A stretch of DNA of 64,000 nucleotides from Kitasatospora sp. SolWspMP-SS2h (GTDB taxonomy: Bacteria; Actinomycetota; Actinomycetes; Streptomycetales; Streptomycetaceae), in the NCBI RefSeq assembly GCF_003259315.1, contig NZ_QLLT01000009.1, positions 1-64,000 of the forward strand, read 5' to 3'. A program made the position numbers and the translations under genes. The notes beneath the pieces are model-generated. The model was not told where the DNA came from. It made no database searches and saw only the letters and a program-made list of their open reading frames with translations. Position 1 is the first letter of the stretch, and each line of letters begins with the position of its first letter. Of this stretch, positions 17,297 through 25,809 are shown one piece after another.

Positions 17297-17593
17297 TCAG
17301 TCCATCTCCAGCACGCGGGCGTGCAGGACCTGCCGCTGCTGGAGGGCGGCCCGGACGGCGCGGTGCAGGCCGTCCTCCAGGTACAGGTCGCCGCGCCACT
17401 TCACCACGTGGGCGAACAGGTCCCCGTAGAACGTGGAGTCCTCCGCGAGGAGGGTCTCCAGGTCCAACTGGCCCTTGGTGGTCACCAGCTGGTCCAGCCG
17501 CACCGGACGCGGCGCGACGTCCGCCCACTGGCGGGTGCTGGTCCGGCCGTGATCCGGGTACGGCCGCCCGTTGCCGATGCGCTTGAAGATCAC
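17297..17593 (-). CDS. Conserved actinobacterial 98-residue protein (VapB-labelled family)
   Basis: 98 residues, starting MIFKRIGNGRPYPDHGR with a DLETLLAEDSTFYGDLF core and a GDLYLEDGLHRAVRAAL segment. I recall close homologues throughout Streptomyces, often labelled type II VapB-family antitoxin. No PIN-domain toxin or other toxin-like gene is adjacent here, so the antitoxin label is not supported by context. It stands alone, with 130-240 bp of non-coding sequence on each side. Confidence 0.75.
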   Translation of the reverse strand: MIFKRIGNGRPYPDHGRTSTRQWADVAPRPVRLDQLVTTKGQLDLETLLAEDSTFYGDLFAHVVKWRGDLYLEDGLHRAVRAALQQRQVLHARVLEMD

Positions 17594-17726
17594 ACGGAAA
17601 GCCTACCGTTCGGGACGCTCCGGGCGCAGCAGGCGGGGCCAACGGTGCGTTGAACGGACCGGGGGACGGAACGGTCTCTATCCGTGCGAACGGCGCATTC
17701 CGGTCGCCCGGCGCGGCGGCCGGACC

Positions 17727-18890
17727 TCACCGCAGGGCCTGGCCGATGCGGTCCAGCGAGGACAGCCGCATCAGGCCGTAGTTGTAGAACTCGACCTCGG
17801 GGACCCCGAGTTCGCGCAGCGCGGCGATCTTGGCGGCGAGGTTGGCCTGTCCGTCGCAGTCGGAGGCCATCGGGCGCAGGATGACCGCCATGTCCTGCGG
17901 GCGGACGCCGTGCAGGGCGAAGGCGGCGACCTTCTCGCGGACCTCCTCCGGGGTCCTCGCGTAGCCGAGCGTCTCGATCTGGTGGGCGGCGCCCGCGAGG
18001 GCGGGCAGGTCGATGCCGGACAGCCAGCCGGTACCGGGGCCGCCGCCGTCCATGAAGGTCAGCCGCATGCCGTGCGCGGCGGCGGTGGTGGCCAGCTCGG
18101 CGGCCAGCGAGGTGACGGTCCGGGCGGAGGCGTCCACGTAGGCGGCGAAGGCACCGCCGGCCAGCTCGTCCAGCGGGGTGGGCGCCGGGGCGCGCGACTC
18201 GTCGGCGAGGCGGGCCCGCAGCTCGGTGCGGACGGTGTCGCGGACGTGCTCGGCGGGGACGCCCGCGGCGGTCGCGGCGGCCAGGCAGTGCGGGCAGAAG
18301 CAGACCGACAGCAGCGCCTCGGTGACCGGGCCCAGCTCCTCGAAGTAGCGCTCGTGGTGGTAGCCGTGCGCCAGGCCGTGGAAGTGCAGCGACTCGGCCC
18401 GGATCGCATCCACGCCGTACCGGGCCAGCTCCTCGACCACGGTGCGGCAGTACGCGCGGACCTCCGGGTTGGCCGGGCACAGCTCGGTCAGGTGGCGGTC
18501 GCCGAAGGCGTTGGCCGGGGCGCAGTCGGGGTGCGCGAAGCCGAGCCGGTCGTTGTGGCAGAAGACCGTCCAGGCGTGCAGCTTCAGGCCGCGGCGGCGG
18601 GTCTCCTCAGCGGCCTCGGCGAACGGGTCACGGGTGCCGATCGCGGTGGACGGCAGCGGGGAGAGCCGGCGGCCGGCCCAGCGGGCCGGGTCCGGGCGGA
18701 AGTACGCGGCGCCGGGCTCCAGGTAGCGCAGCACCCGGCGCGGGTTGTGCGGGAAGACGTCGCGCGCCTCGTGGTAGACCGAGGCCAGCGTGACGCCGCC
18801 GACGCCCGCCCGGTCGGTAAGGTTGCCGAAGAAGGTGTCGGCCCCTTCGTCGAGCAGGTCGGTGGCGAAGGCGAGGACGGACGTCTCCAC
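17727..18890 (-). CDS. Uncharacterised ~387-residue protein, possible TIM-barrel glycosidase-like
   Basis: 387 residues, starting METSVLAFATDLLDEG, without signal peptide or membrane segment. Motifs such as LKLHAWTVFCHNDR, RAESLHFHGLAHGYHHERY and a CFCPHC pair near residue 195 suggest an alpha/beta barrel with metal or polar substrate ligands. The overall pattern recalls glycoside-hydrolase-like barrels, but no catalytic pair can be assigned. It is divergent from an alpha/beta hydrolase gene, with a palindromic site between them. I do not recognise the function. Confidence 0.7.
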   Translation of the reverse strand: METSVLAFATDLLDEGADTFFGNLTDRAGVGGVTLASVYHEARDVFPHNPRRVLRYLEPGAAYFRPDPARWAGRRLSPLPSTAIGTRDPFAEAAEETRRRGLKLHAWTVFCHNDRLGFAHPDCAPANAFGDRHLTELCPANPEVRAYCRTVVEELARYGVDAIRAESLHFHGLAHGYHHERYFEELGPVTEALLSVCFCPHCLAAATAAGVPAEHVRDTVRTELRARLADESRAPAPTPLDELAGGAFAAYVDASARTVTSLAAELATTAAAHGMRLTFMDGGGPGTGWLSGIDLPALAGAAHQIETLGYARTPEEVREKVAAFALHGVRPQDMAVILRPMASDCDGQANLAAKIAALRELGVPEVEFYNYGLMRLSSLDRIGQALR

Positions 18891-18947
18891 GGGGCAACTC
18901 CGGAGAAGGAAGTACGGGGAGTGACCACGCTAACCGCGCGCTCCCGT

Positions 18948-18963
18948 ATTGGTCTATACCTGG
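18948..18963. promoter_or_regulatory. GntR/DasR-like palindromic site
   Basis: ATTGGTCTATACCTGG lies between the divergent genes at 17727-18890 and 18985-19830. Its core TGGTCTA-x-ACC matches the core of the DasR-responsive element (ACTGGTCTAGACCACT) at 11 of 16 positions overall. It lies 22 nt before the hydrolase ATG. Confidence 0.35.
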
Positions 18964-18984
18964 TTGGGTGAGGAGAGCGGCGGC

Positions 18985-19830
18985 ATGACGGTCTACCGGG
19001 GCTTCGACCAGCGGGAACTCGACCGGGAGTACTCGCCCAGCACCAAGGTCGCCGACTTCGACGCCGAACTCGCGGCGTACGCGGCGCAGAGCCGCCGGGC
19101 CTACCAGGAACTCGCCGGGCACCGGGAGCTGCGCTACGGCACCGCCGGGCCCGAACGGCTCGACTTCTTCCCGGCCGGCCCCGGCGCGCCGCTGCACGTC
19201 TTCGTGCACGGCGGCTTCTGGCAGGAGCTCGGCAAGGAGGACTCGGTCTTCCCCGCGCTCGACCTCGTCCCGCACGGCACCGCGTTCGCCGCCGTCGGCT
19301 ACGGGCTCGCCCCGCAGTGGACGGTCGAGCAGATCACCGAACAGGTCACCACCGCGGTGCTCTGGCTGGTCGAGCACGCGGCGGAACTCGGCACCGACCC
19401 CGCACGCGTCGTGCTCAGCGGCAGCTCCGCGGGAGCGCACCTGGCGGCGAGCGCCCTGCTCGACCCCCGACTGCGCGGGCGGATCCGCGGCGCGGCCCTG
19501 CTCAGCGGCGTCTACGACCTGGAACCCGTCACCCTCAGCTACGTCAACCAGCCGCTCGGCCTGGACCTCGACCGGGCCCGCCGGCTCAGCCCGCTGTACG
19601 CCGCGCCGGACGCGCTGGCGGCGCTGCCGCCGGTGCTGCTCGCGCTGGGGGAGCACGAGACGGCGGAGTTCGGGCGGCAGCAGGCGGAGTTCGCGGAGAC
19701 GGCCCGGGAGAACGGGGTACCGGTGCACGAGCTGCTGGTCGGGGGGCGCAACCACTTCGACCTGGTCTTCGACCTGGGGAAGGTGGAGACGGTGCTGGGG
19801 GCGGCGGTCGAGGCGCTGTGGCGGAGTTGA
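18985..19830 (+). CDS. Alpha/beta hydrolase, kynurenine formamidase/BD-FAE-like
   Basis: 281 residues. The oxyanion motif HVFVHGGFWQE and the nucleophile elbow SGSSAGAH are clear, and the terminal His is in GGRNHFD. The HGG-x-W motif and length resemble arylformamidase (kynurenine formamidase)-like esterases, but no other kynurenine genes are nearby. The ATG has GAGGAG 10 nt upstream. Cytosolic, no signal peptide. Confidence 0.85.
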   Translation: MTVYRGFDQRELDREYSPSTKVADFDAELAAYAAQSRRAYQELAGHRELRYGTAGPERLDFFPAGPGAPLHVFVHGGFWQELGKEDSVFPALDLVPHGTAFAAVGYGLAPQWTVEQITEQVTTAVLWLVEHAAELGTDPARVVLSGSSAGAHLAASALLDPRLRGRIRGAALLSGVYDLEPVTLSYVNQPLGLDLDRARRLSPLYAAPDALAALPPVLLALGEHETAEFGRQQAEFAETARENGVPVHELLVGGRNHFDLVFDLGKVETVLGAAVEALWRS

Positions 19831-19978
19831 GGGGTTGAGGGGCCGGGGGATTGAAGGGCCGGGGGGTGGCGGGAGTGGGGGTGCGCCGGTGGCGGGCTGA
19901 GGTGGTGTCACCTGTGATGGGGTGGGGCTCCGTAGACTGCCGGAGGAGTTTCCACACCTTCGATGAGGACGGTGAACG

Positions 19979-20500
19979 ATGACCGGGCGCATTCCGCTTC
20001 CGTACGACTTCCTGCCGCCGGTGCCGGCGTTCGAGCTGCGCAGTGCGGATCTGGTGGACGGTGGGGTCATGCCGGACGCGCACGTGCACGCGGCGGGGAA
20101 CGTCTCGCCGGAGTTGTCCTGGGAGGGGGCTCCGGAGGGGACGCGGTCGTTCGCGGTGACGTGCTACGACCCGGACGCGCCGACCGCGGCGGGCTGGTGG
20201 CACTGGCTGGCGGTGGACCTGCCGGCGGGGACCACGGGGTTGGCGCGGGGCGCGGGGGCGGACGACGGGGAGCTGCCCGGCGGGGCGTTCCACGTCCGCA
20301 ACGACTTCCCGGGGCACCGGTACGACGGTGCGGCGCCGCCGCCCGGGCCGGCGCACCGGTACGTGTTCGTGGTGCACGCGCTGGACGTGCCGACGCTGGA
20401 GGTCGGGCCGGACACGCCGGCCGCGCAGGTGGGGTTCCACCTGACCGCGCACGCGCTCGGACGGGGCGTGCTGACGGCGGAGTACCAGTCGGCGCCGTGA
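19979..20500 (+). CDS. YbhB/YbcL family PEBP (Raf kinase inhibitor-like) protein
   Basis: 173 residues. The ligand-binding core is visible as DPDAPTAAGWWHWLAVDLP, followed by NDFPGHRYDGAAPPPGPAHRY, the two conserved PEBP regions. Bacterial members bind small anions or phosphorylated ligands; a physiological role is rarely known. A GAGGA ribosome site precedes the ATG by about 11 nt. Monocistronic, 149 bp after the hydrolase gene. Confidence 0.9.
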   Translation: MTGRIPLPYDFLPPVPAFELRSADLVDGGVMPDAHVHAAGNVSPELSWEGAPEGTRSFAVTCYDPDAPTAAGWWHWLAVDLPAGTTGLARGAGADDGELPGGAFHVRNDFPGHRYDGAAPPPGPAHRYVFVVHALDVPTLEVGPDTPAAQVGFHLTAHALGRGVLTAEYQSAP

Positions 20501-20711
20501 GCCGGTCAGGCCGGGACCCGGCGGAGGAACGCCGTCAGGCCGGCGGTCGTCCGGGCGACCCGCTCCTCCGGGGGAGCGACTCGTCCGGGCGGCCGGGCCC
20601 TCCGGGACGGGGATCCGGACGGGGCCGGGGTGTCGTCCGGTTCTCCGCCGGTACCGGGCCGGTCCGCGCGTCCGGTGGAGTGTGCTCCGCGGATCGGGTC
20701 ACACTGGGGGG

Positions 20712-21221
20712 ATGACGGAACAGCGGCGGTTGATCGTGCTGCGGCACGCCAAGGCGGACTGGCCGGACGTCCCGGACGAGCTGCGGCCGCTGGCCGAGCG
20801 CGGCCGGACCGACGCGGCGGCGGCCGGACGGTGGCTGGCGGAGCACGAGTTGGTGCCGGACCGGGTGCTCTGCTCCACCGCGGTGCGCACCCGGCAGACC
20901 TGGGAGCTGGCCGAGCCGGAGCTCGGCGGCGCGCCCGAACTCGTCCTGGAACCGCGGGCGTACCGCGCCGAGGTGGGTGAACTGATCGACCTGCTCCGGG
21001 AGTTGCCTCCGGTGGTGCGGACGGTGATGCTGGTCGGGCACCGGCCCGAGGTGCGGGAGCTGGTGCTGGCGCTGGCCGCGGAGCCGGGGGGCGAGGCGCT
21101 GGAGCGGGTGCGGGAGAAGTTCTCCACGGCCGGGGTCGCGGTGCTGGACGTGCCCGGGGAGTGGGGACAACTCGAACCCGGCGGTGCCGAGTTGGTCGAG
21201 TACGCGGTGCCCCGAGGGTGA
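20712..21221 (+). CDS. SixA-type phosphohistidine phosphatase
   Basis: 169 residues of the histidine phosphatase superfamily. The RHAKAD motif at residues 11-16 supplies the nucleophilic His, with CSTAVRTRQTWEL following and a second His in VGHRPEV near residue 113. The family removes phosphate from phosphohistidine in phosphorelay proteins. GGGGG lies 5 nt before the ATG. The next gene starts 27 nt downstream, so they may be cotranscribed. Confidence 0.9.
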   Translation: MTEQRRLIVLRHAKADWPDVPDELRPLAERGRTDAAAAGRWLAEHELVPDRVLCSTAVRTRQTWELAEPELGGAPELVLEPRAYRAEVGELIDLLRELPPVVRTVMLVGHRPEVRELVLALAAEPGGEALERVREKFSTAGVAVLDVPGEWGQLEPGGAELVEYAVPRG

Positions 21222-21248
21222 GCGCGGGGGCGTGATAGGGATGGGGCC

Positions 21249-21842
21249 ATGCGCTTCGACCTCGTTCCCAAGCCGCCCGCGGTGGCGGCCCGCCCGCGTG
21301 ACGGGCGGGGCTACCCGGTGCCCGCGATCACCCCGTGGGAGGACGGGACGCCGCAGTTCGCGCTGACCGACTACGAGCGGTCCGCGGCCTGCGCCCGGGA
21401 GCGGCTGTGCTCGGTGTGCAACACGCTGATGCCGCGCGGCACGGTGTGGCGGGTGGTCGGCGGGGCCGAGGCGGTGGCGATCGGCGAGGCGCTGGCGGCC
21501 GACCGGCCCTACCGGAACACGGCGCCCACCACGGAGGGCCCCGGCCACCGGGCGTGCATGCTGTACGCCTCGATGGTCTGCCCGTACCTGGCCCGCTCGA
21601 ACGCCCGCCGCCGGGTGTCGGCCGTCCAGGGCGACGTCCCGGACGGGCTCACCGCGCACGTGCTGCGGGGGGCCGCGCGGGGCGGGACGGGCGCGGTGGT
21701 CGGCTTCGCCGAGTACGAGTACGCGATCACCCCGAGCCGGGTGGTGTTCCGCTTCCTCGACCCGGTCGAGTGGCTGCCGCACGACGACGCGGACCAGCAA
21801 CTGCCGAACCTTCAGGAGGAGTTGGCCAGGCTCGCCCGGTAG
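21249..21842 (+). CDS. Putative zinc-binding protein of unknown function
   Basis: 197 residues. Cysteines at 54 and 57 (CSVC) plus His100, Cys103 and Cys111 (GHRACMLYASMVCPYL) would form a treble-clef-like zinc site. The C-terminal half has a VVGFAEYEYAITPSRVVFRF strand-rich segment. No catalytic motif is evident. It directly follows the SixA gene in the same direction, and similar proteins recur in Streptomyces genomes (memory). Role unknown. Confidence 0.65.
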   Translation: MRFDLVPKPPAVAARPRDGRGYPVPAITPWEDGTPQFALTDYERSAACARERLCSVCNTLMPRGTVWRVVGGAEAVAIGEALAADRPYRNTAPTTEGPGHRACMLYASMVCPYLARSNARRRVSAVQGDVPDGLTAHVLRGAARGGTGAVVGFAEYEYAITPSRVVFRFLDPVEWLPHDDADQQLPNLQEELARLAR

Positions 21843-21944
21843 CGGGCGACCGGGTGGAGGTCCCGGTCCGCGGACCCTGAATTCGCGGACCGGGACGGCT
21901 CGGTGGTGCCGCCCGGGCGGGGGCGGCGGGGCGGCGGGGGCGGC

Positions 21945-23057
21945 TCAGCTGCGGTAGGCGGGCAGGCCGACGGTGTCGGAGATCTTGACCGGGGCGCCGC
22001 CCTTGGCCGGGACGGTGTAGATGCCGTCGGGGGCGCGGAAGGCGACGGTCCTGCCGTCGGGGGAGAAGACCGGCTCGGTGCAGTCCGCGGTGGCCTGCGG
22101 GGTGAGGTCGCGCTCCGGGCCGTCGTAGCCGCCGGTCTTGGTGAACAGGTGGTCGTGGCCGTCGACGGAGCGGACGAACACCAGGTCGCCCTCGTCGGAC
22201 AGGTCGGGCTGGGAGCCCTTGGTGACGGCGCCGCCCTGCTGGCGCAGATAGTCGTCGCGGAGGTACACCTGGCCGTCGTTCCGGTTGGCGTAGGTCGAGG
22301 AGCCGTAGCGCCCGGCGCCGTTCGGCCACAGGTTGCCGGTGTCCGGGAGCGGCTTGGCGTCGTCGTCGCTGAAGTTGCCCAGGCCGAGCTGCTGCGGGGC
22401 GCCGCCCTCGGCGGGGACGGTGAGCAGCCGCAGGGTGCCGTGGTCCTCGGCGGTGAACTGCAGGTTGTTCTTGGGCTGCAGGTACATGGCGGCGTCGTTC
22501 TCGCTGGGGACGAACACCTGCCAGGTCGGGTGGGACCAGGTGACGCCGGACGGGGCCCGGGCGACCAGGACCTGGTGGCCGCCGTCCGGGTCGGAGGTCT
22601 CCAGGTTGCCGTTGCCGTCGATGAAGGCGGCGCGCTTGCCGTCGGGGGACCAGGCCAGGTCGCGGACCACGGTGCCGAAGTCGACCACCTGGCCGTCCAT
22701 CACGACGTAGCGGGTGCCGTCGCTGACGGTCAGTCCGGTGCCCCTGGTGCGGTTGACGGCGGCGGCCCTGGTCGGCGCGGCGGACGGCTGCTGCCGGGCG
22801 GGGGAGGACGCGGCGGCGCTCGCCGGGGCCGACGGGGCGGCGGAGGCGGTGGTCGGGGTGGTCGGGGTGCCGCTCGCGGTGCCGGCCGGGGCGGTCGGGG
22901 CGGTCGGGGTGGTGCGGGCCGGGGCGGTACCGGCGGGCTGCGCGCCGGTGCTGTCGCCGGACGGGTCGCAGGCGGTCAGCAGCAGGGCGGAGCCGGCGGT
23001 GATCGCGGAGACCAGGGCGACGGCGGAGGAGCGGCGGAGGCGGGCGCGCACGGACAT
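21945..23057 (-). CDS. Lipoprotein with TolB-like beta-propeller repeats
   Basis: 370 residues. A type II signal peptide ends in the lipobox LLTAC with the lipid-anchored Cys at residue 30. A Thr/Ala/Pro-rich tether (about 31-100) follows, then propeller blades marked by DLAWSPDGKRAAFID, TWSHPTWQVF and PVFSPDGRTVAFRA. It therefore sits on the outer face of the membrane, probably as a binding scaffold. GGGGGGAA precedes the ATG. No partner gene is adjacent. Confidence 0.85.
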   Translation of the reverse strand: MSVRARLRRSSAVALVSAITAGSALLLTACDPSGDSTGAQPAGTAPARTTPTAPTAPAGTASGTPTTPTTASAAPSAPASAAASSPARQQPSAAPTRAAAVNRTRGTGLTVSDGTRYVVMDGQVVDFGTVVRDLAWSPDGKRAAFIDGNGNLETSDPDGGHQVLVARAPSGVTWSHPTWQVFVPSENDAAMYLQPKNNLQFTAEDHGTLRLLTVPAEGGAPQQLGLGNFSDDDAKPLPDTGNLWPNGAGRYGSSTYANRNDGQVYLRDDYLRQQGGAVTKGSQPDLSDEGDLVFVRSVDGHDHLFTKTGGYDGPERDLTPQATADCTEPVFSPDGRTVAFRAPDGIYTVPAKGGAPVKISDTVGLPAYRS

Positions 23058-23269
23058 GGACGGTTCCCCCCAGGAACGGTGGTCGGTGGTGATCGGTGGG
23101 TCGGCCCCCGCCGGTTCTTCCGTTCCGTCGTCCGGGGCGATGACTCAAGTCTCGCCGCCCAATGACCTGGCGGGATGCGCGAATTGTCACCGCGGGGCAA
23201 CAGGCGTTCGGACACGTCCGAGTGCGCCGCCGGGCGTTCCGCTGCCCGGCTGGTCCGCTGCCCGGCCGG

Positions 23270-24154
23270 TCACAGCGCGGGCTCCAGGTGGGCCCAGGGG
23301 CGGGCCGACTCCAGTTGGGCGGCGAGGGCGAGCAGGGTGCCCTCGCCGCCCAGCGGCGCCACGAACTGCACGCCCAGCGGCAGGCCGTCCGGGGTGCGGT
23401 GCAGCGGGACGCTGGCGGCGGGGCGACCGGTGATGTTGGCGAGCTGGGTGAACGGGACCGGCGCCAGGTTGGCGATCACCGCCTCCTCGTACGCCCCGGT
23501 CCGGCTGAGCAGGCCCAGCAGGCCGAGCGGCAGCAGCAGCCGGGCCAGCGCCCGGACGGCGGCCGGGGTGTCCAACTCGCCGATGCGGAGCGGCGGTTGG
23601 GCCAAGGTGGGGGTGAGCAGCAGGTCGTACCGGGTGTGGAACGCGGCGAGCTGGCGGTTGTACAGGTTCCAGCGCTGGTGGGCCGCGTAGGAGGCGGGCG
23701 CGCGCATCCGGCGGCCGGCGGCGGCCAGCACGTGGGTGTCGAGCTCGAAGCCCGTGTTCCCGGCGCCGGTGAGCCGCTTGACGGCGTCCACCGTGACGGC
23801 GGTCTCGGTGGCCCACATGGCCAGGAAGTCCAGGGCCAGGCCGCGTTCGTCGATGCCGGTGTCGGCCTCCTCGACGTGGTGGCCGAGCCCCTCCAGCAGG
23901 GCCGCGGCGTCCGCGACGGCGGCGACCGCCTCCGGGTGCACCGCGGTGCCCAGCGGGGAACGGGTGGTGAAGCCGATCCGTAGCGAGCCCGGGGCGCGGC
24001 GAGCCAGTTCGGCGTACGGGGCGGGCGGGCGGTGCGGCAGGTACGGGCCGGCCGGGTCGGGTGCGCCGGCCAGCACGTCCAGCATCGCGGCGCTGTCCCG
24101 GACGCTGCGCGAGAGCACCCCGTCGGTGGCGGCGCCGTGCAGGTGCTCGGCGCG
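23270..24154 (-). pseudogene. Amidase, 5'-truncated
   Basis: The coding frame matches the C-terminal ~295 residues of an amidase-signature enzyme, from HGAATDGVLSRSVRDSAAMLD to the end (GLPLGVQFVAP near the C-terminus). Complete members have ~460-490 residues. The missing part holds the catalytic Lys-Ser-Ser triad and the Gly/Ser-rich signature, so the remnant cannot be catalytic. Upstream of about 24154 the frame stays open but its sequence is antisense to the plus-strand gene starting at 24158. The junction therefore marks a deletion or rearrangement. Confidence 0.85.
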
Positions 24155-24157
24155 GAC

Positions 24158-24685
24158 ATGGGGGCGGTGGGCGAGGACGTGAACGCGCTGACCCGCTCGA
24201 TCAACGACCTGGCGGAGGTGATGGAGCGGTTCGGCCCGCAGGTCCGGGAGGCGTGGAGCCCGGACGCGCCCGGGGCCGTCGGCCTCGCGGTGACCGGGCG
24301 GATGGCGGCGGCGCTGGCCGCACCGGCGGGCGAACTGCGGGAGCGGGCGGACCGGTTCGCCGTCCACGTGGAGCGGATCGACCGGGCGGTGGGCTCCGTG
24401 CTGGACCTGCTCCGGACCGCGTCGGCGCCGGGGGAGGTGCCGGGTGCGGACGCGTTCCTCGGTGAGCTGGTGGGCCTGGCCGGGGCGGTCCGCGAAGGGC
24501 TGGCCGGGCTGGAGCAGTTCCGGGCGCTGCTGGCCGTGCTGGCCGGGATGAGCGCGCCGCTCCGGCCCCCGGCGCAGGAGATCGCCCGGGCGATCGACCG
24601 GATCGGGGAGGTGGCGGTCCGGGCGGAGGGCTGGGAGCGCCGGGGCGCCGCGACGCTGCGGGAGCGGGACGCCCGGACCGCGTAG
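24158..24685 (+). CDS. Helical protein of unknown function, probably 5'-truncated
   Basis: From the ATG at 24158 the frame encodes 175 residues, almost wholly alpha-helical: VNALTRSINDLAEVMERFG, then Ala/Leu/Glu-rich helices and a final ERRGAATLRERDA. There is no ribosome site before the ATG, and it lies within 5 bp of the point where the opposing amidase loses homology. I infer that this gene has also lost its 5' end. No family recognised. Confidence 0.55.
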   Translation: MGAVGEDVNALTRSINDLAEVMERFGPQVREAWSPDAPGAVGLAVTGRMAAALAAPAGELRERADRFAVHVERIDRAVGSVLDLLRTASAPGEVPGADAFLGELVGLAGAVREGLAGLEQFRALLAVLAGMSAPLRPPAQEIARAIDRIGEVAVRAEGWERRGAATLRERDARTA

Positions 24686-24728
24686 CCGGCCTACGGCGGG
24701 GCGGGGCGGGGCGGGCCGGGGCGGGGCG

Positions 24729-25703
24729 TCAGTCGGCGACGTGCAGGACCAGTTTGCCGCGCAGGTGGCCCTGTTCGGCGCGGCGGTGGGCGGCGGCGGC
24801 GTCGGCGAGGGGGAAGACGGCGGTGACGGCGACCCGGACGGTGCCGGCCGCCACCAGGGCGTCCAGGGCGGTGAGGTCCTCGCCGCTGGAACGGACCTGC
24901 CAGAAGCGGTCGTTGAAGGTCAGGCCGAGTTCGCTGGTGGCGTGCTCGCGGTGGTAGTCGCCGAGGAAGACCGGGGCGACCCGGCCGCCCCGGCGCAGGA
25001 CCGGGAGCAGACGGTGGGCGTCCGGGCCGCCGACGGTGTCGAGGAGCAGGTCGGCGTCCCGGACGGTGTCCGCGACCGGCCCGGCGGTGTAGTCGACGAA
25101 GCGGTCGGCGCCCAGCTCGTGCAGGAAGTCCCGGTGTCGGCCGGAGGCGACCGCGATCACCTGGCCGGCGCCGCCCGCCCGGAGGAGTTGCAGGGCGAGG
25201 TGGCCGACGCCGCCGGCCGCGCCGTTGACCACGGCGGTGATGCCCGGCGCGGGGCGCAGCAGCTGGGTGAGGTACTGGTAGGCGGTCAGGCCGGCCATCG
25301 GGAGGGCGGCGCCGGTCGGGTGGTCCAGGGCGTCGGGCAGGCGGGCCAGGTGGGCGTCCGGCGCGGTCGCGTACTCGGCGTAACCGGCGCCCCGGCCGGG
25401 GAAGTTGACCAGTCCGTGGACGCGTTCGCCGACCTCCCAGGCGGAGCCCGGGCCGGTGGCGGCGACCGTGCCGGAGATGTCGCTGCCCGGGATCAGCGGG
25501 AGGGCGAGCGGCGGGCGCAGCTCGGCCGGGATGGTGTCGAAGTTCCTGCGGGCGTACCAGTCGGGCGGGTTGACGCCCGCCGCGTGCACCCGGACCAGGG
25601 CCTCGCCGGGGCCGGGCACCGGCCGCGGCACCCGTTCGCGGACCAGCACCTCGGGCTCGCCGAAGGCGTGCAGCCGTACCGCCCACATGCTGTCGATCGT
25701 CAT
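24729..25703 (-). CDS. NADP-dependent zinc-independent alcohol dehydrogenase/quinone oxidoreductase
   Basis: 324 residues of the medium-chain reductase family. The N-terminal GroES-like fold has LVRVHAAGVNPPDWYAR, and the nucleotide-binding motif is VNGAAGGVGHLALQL (GxxGxxG). Structural-zinc Cys residues are absent, as in quinone oxidoreductases. The ATG at 25701-25703 follows GGAGGGGG. It is divergent from a TetR gene across two copies of a 15-bp palindrome, so it is the likely target of that regulator. Confidence 0.88.
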   Translation of the reverse strand: MTIDSMWAVRLHAFGEPEVLVRERVPRPVPGPGEALVRVHAAGVNPPDWYARRNFDTIPAELRPPLALPLIPGSDISGTVAATGPGSAWEVGERVHGLVNFPGRGAGYAEYATAPDAHLARLPDALDHPTGAALPMAGLTAYQYLTQLLRPAPGITAVVNGAAGGVGHLALQLLRAGGAGQVIAVASGRHRDFLHELGADRFVDYTAGPVADTVRDADLLLDTVGGPDAHRLLPVLRRGGRVAPVFLGDYHREHATSELGLTFNDRFWQVRSSGEDLTALDALVAAGTVRVAVTAVFPLADAAAAHRRAEQGHLRGKLVLHVAD

Positions 25704-25747
25704 GGGTGTCTCCCCCTCCGCAGGTCGGAGAGCGCTGCCGTAGAATG

Positions 25748-25787
25748 CGGAGCGCTGCTCCGGAAAGTTAAACGGAGCATCGCTCCG
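25748..25787. promoter_or_regulatory. Twin TetR-type operators
   Basis: Two copies of CGGAGC-N3-GCTCCG at 25748-25762 and 25773-25787, 25 bp apart centre to centre, fill the space between the divergent oxidoreductase and TetR genes. A degenerate third half-site (CGGAGAGCGCTGCCG) lies at about 25727-25740. Confidence 0.75.
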
Positions 25788-25809
25788 AATGTCAACGACG
25801 GGATGAGTC

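Noticed and set aside
17297..17593. VapB antitoxin of a toxin-antitoxin pair
   Set aside because: No toxin gene lies next to it; the label comes only from remembered database naming.
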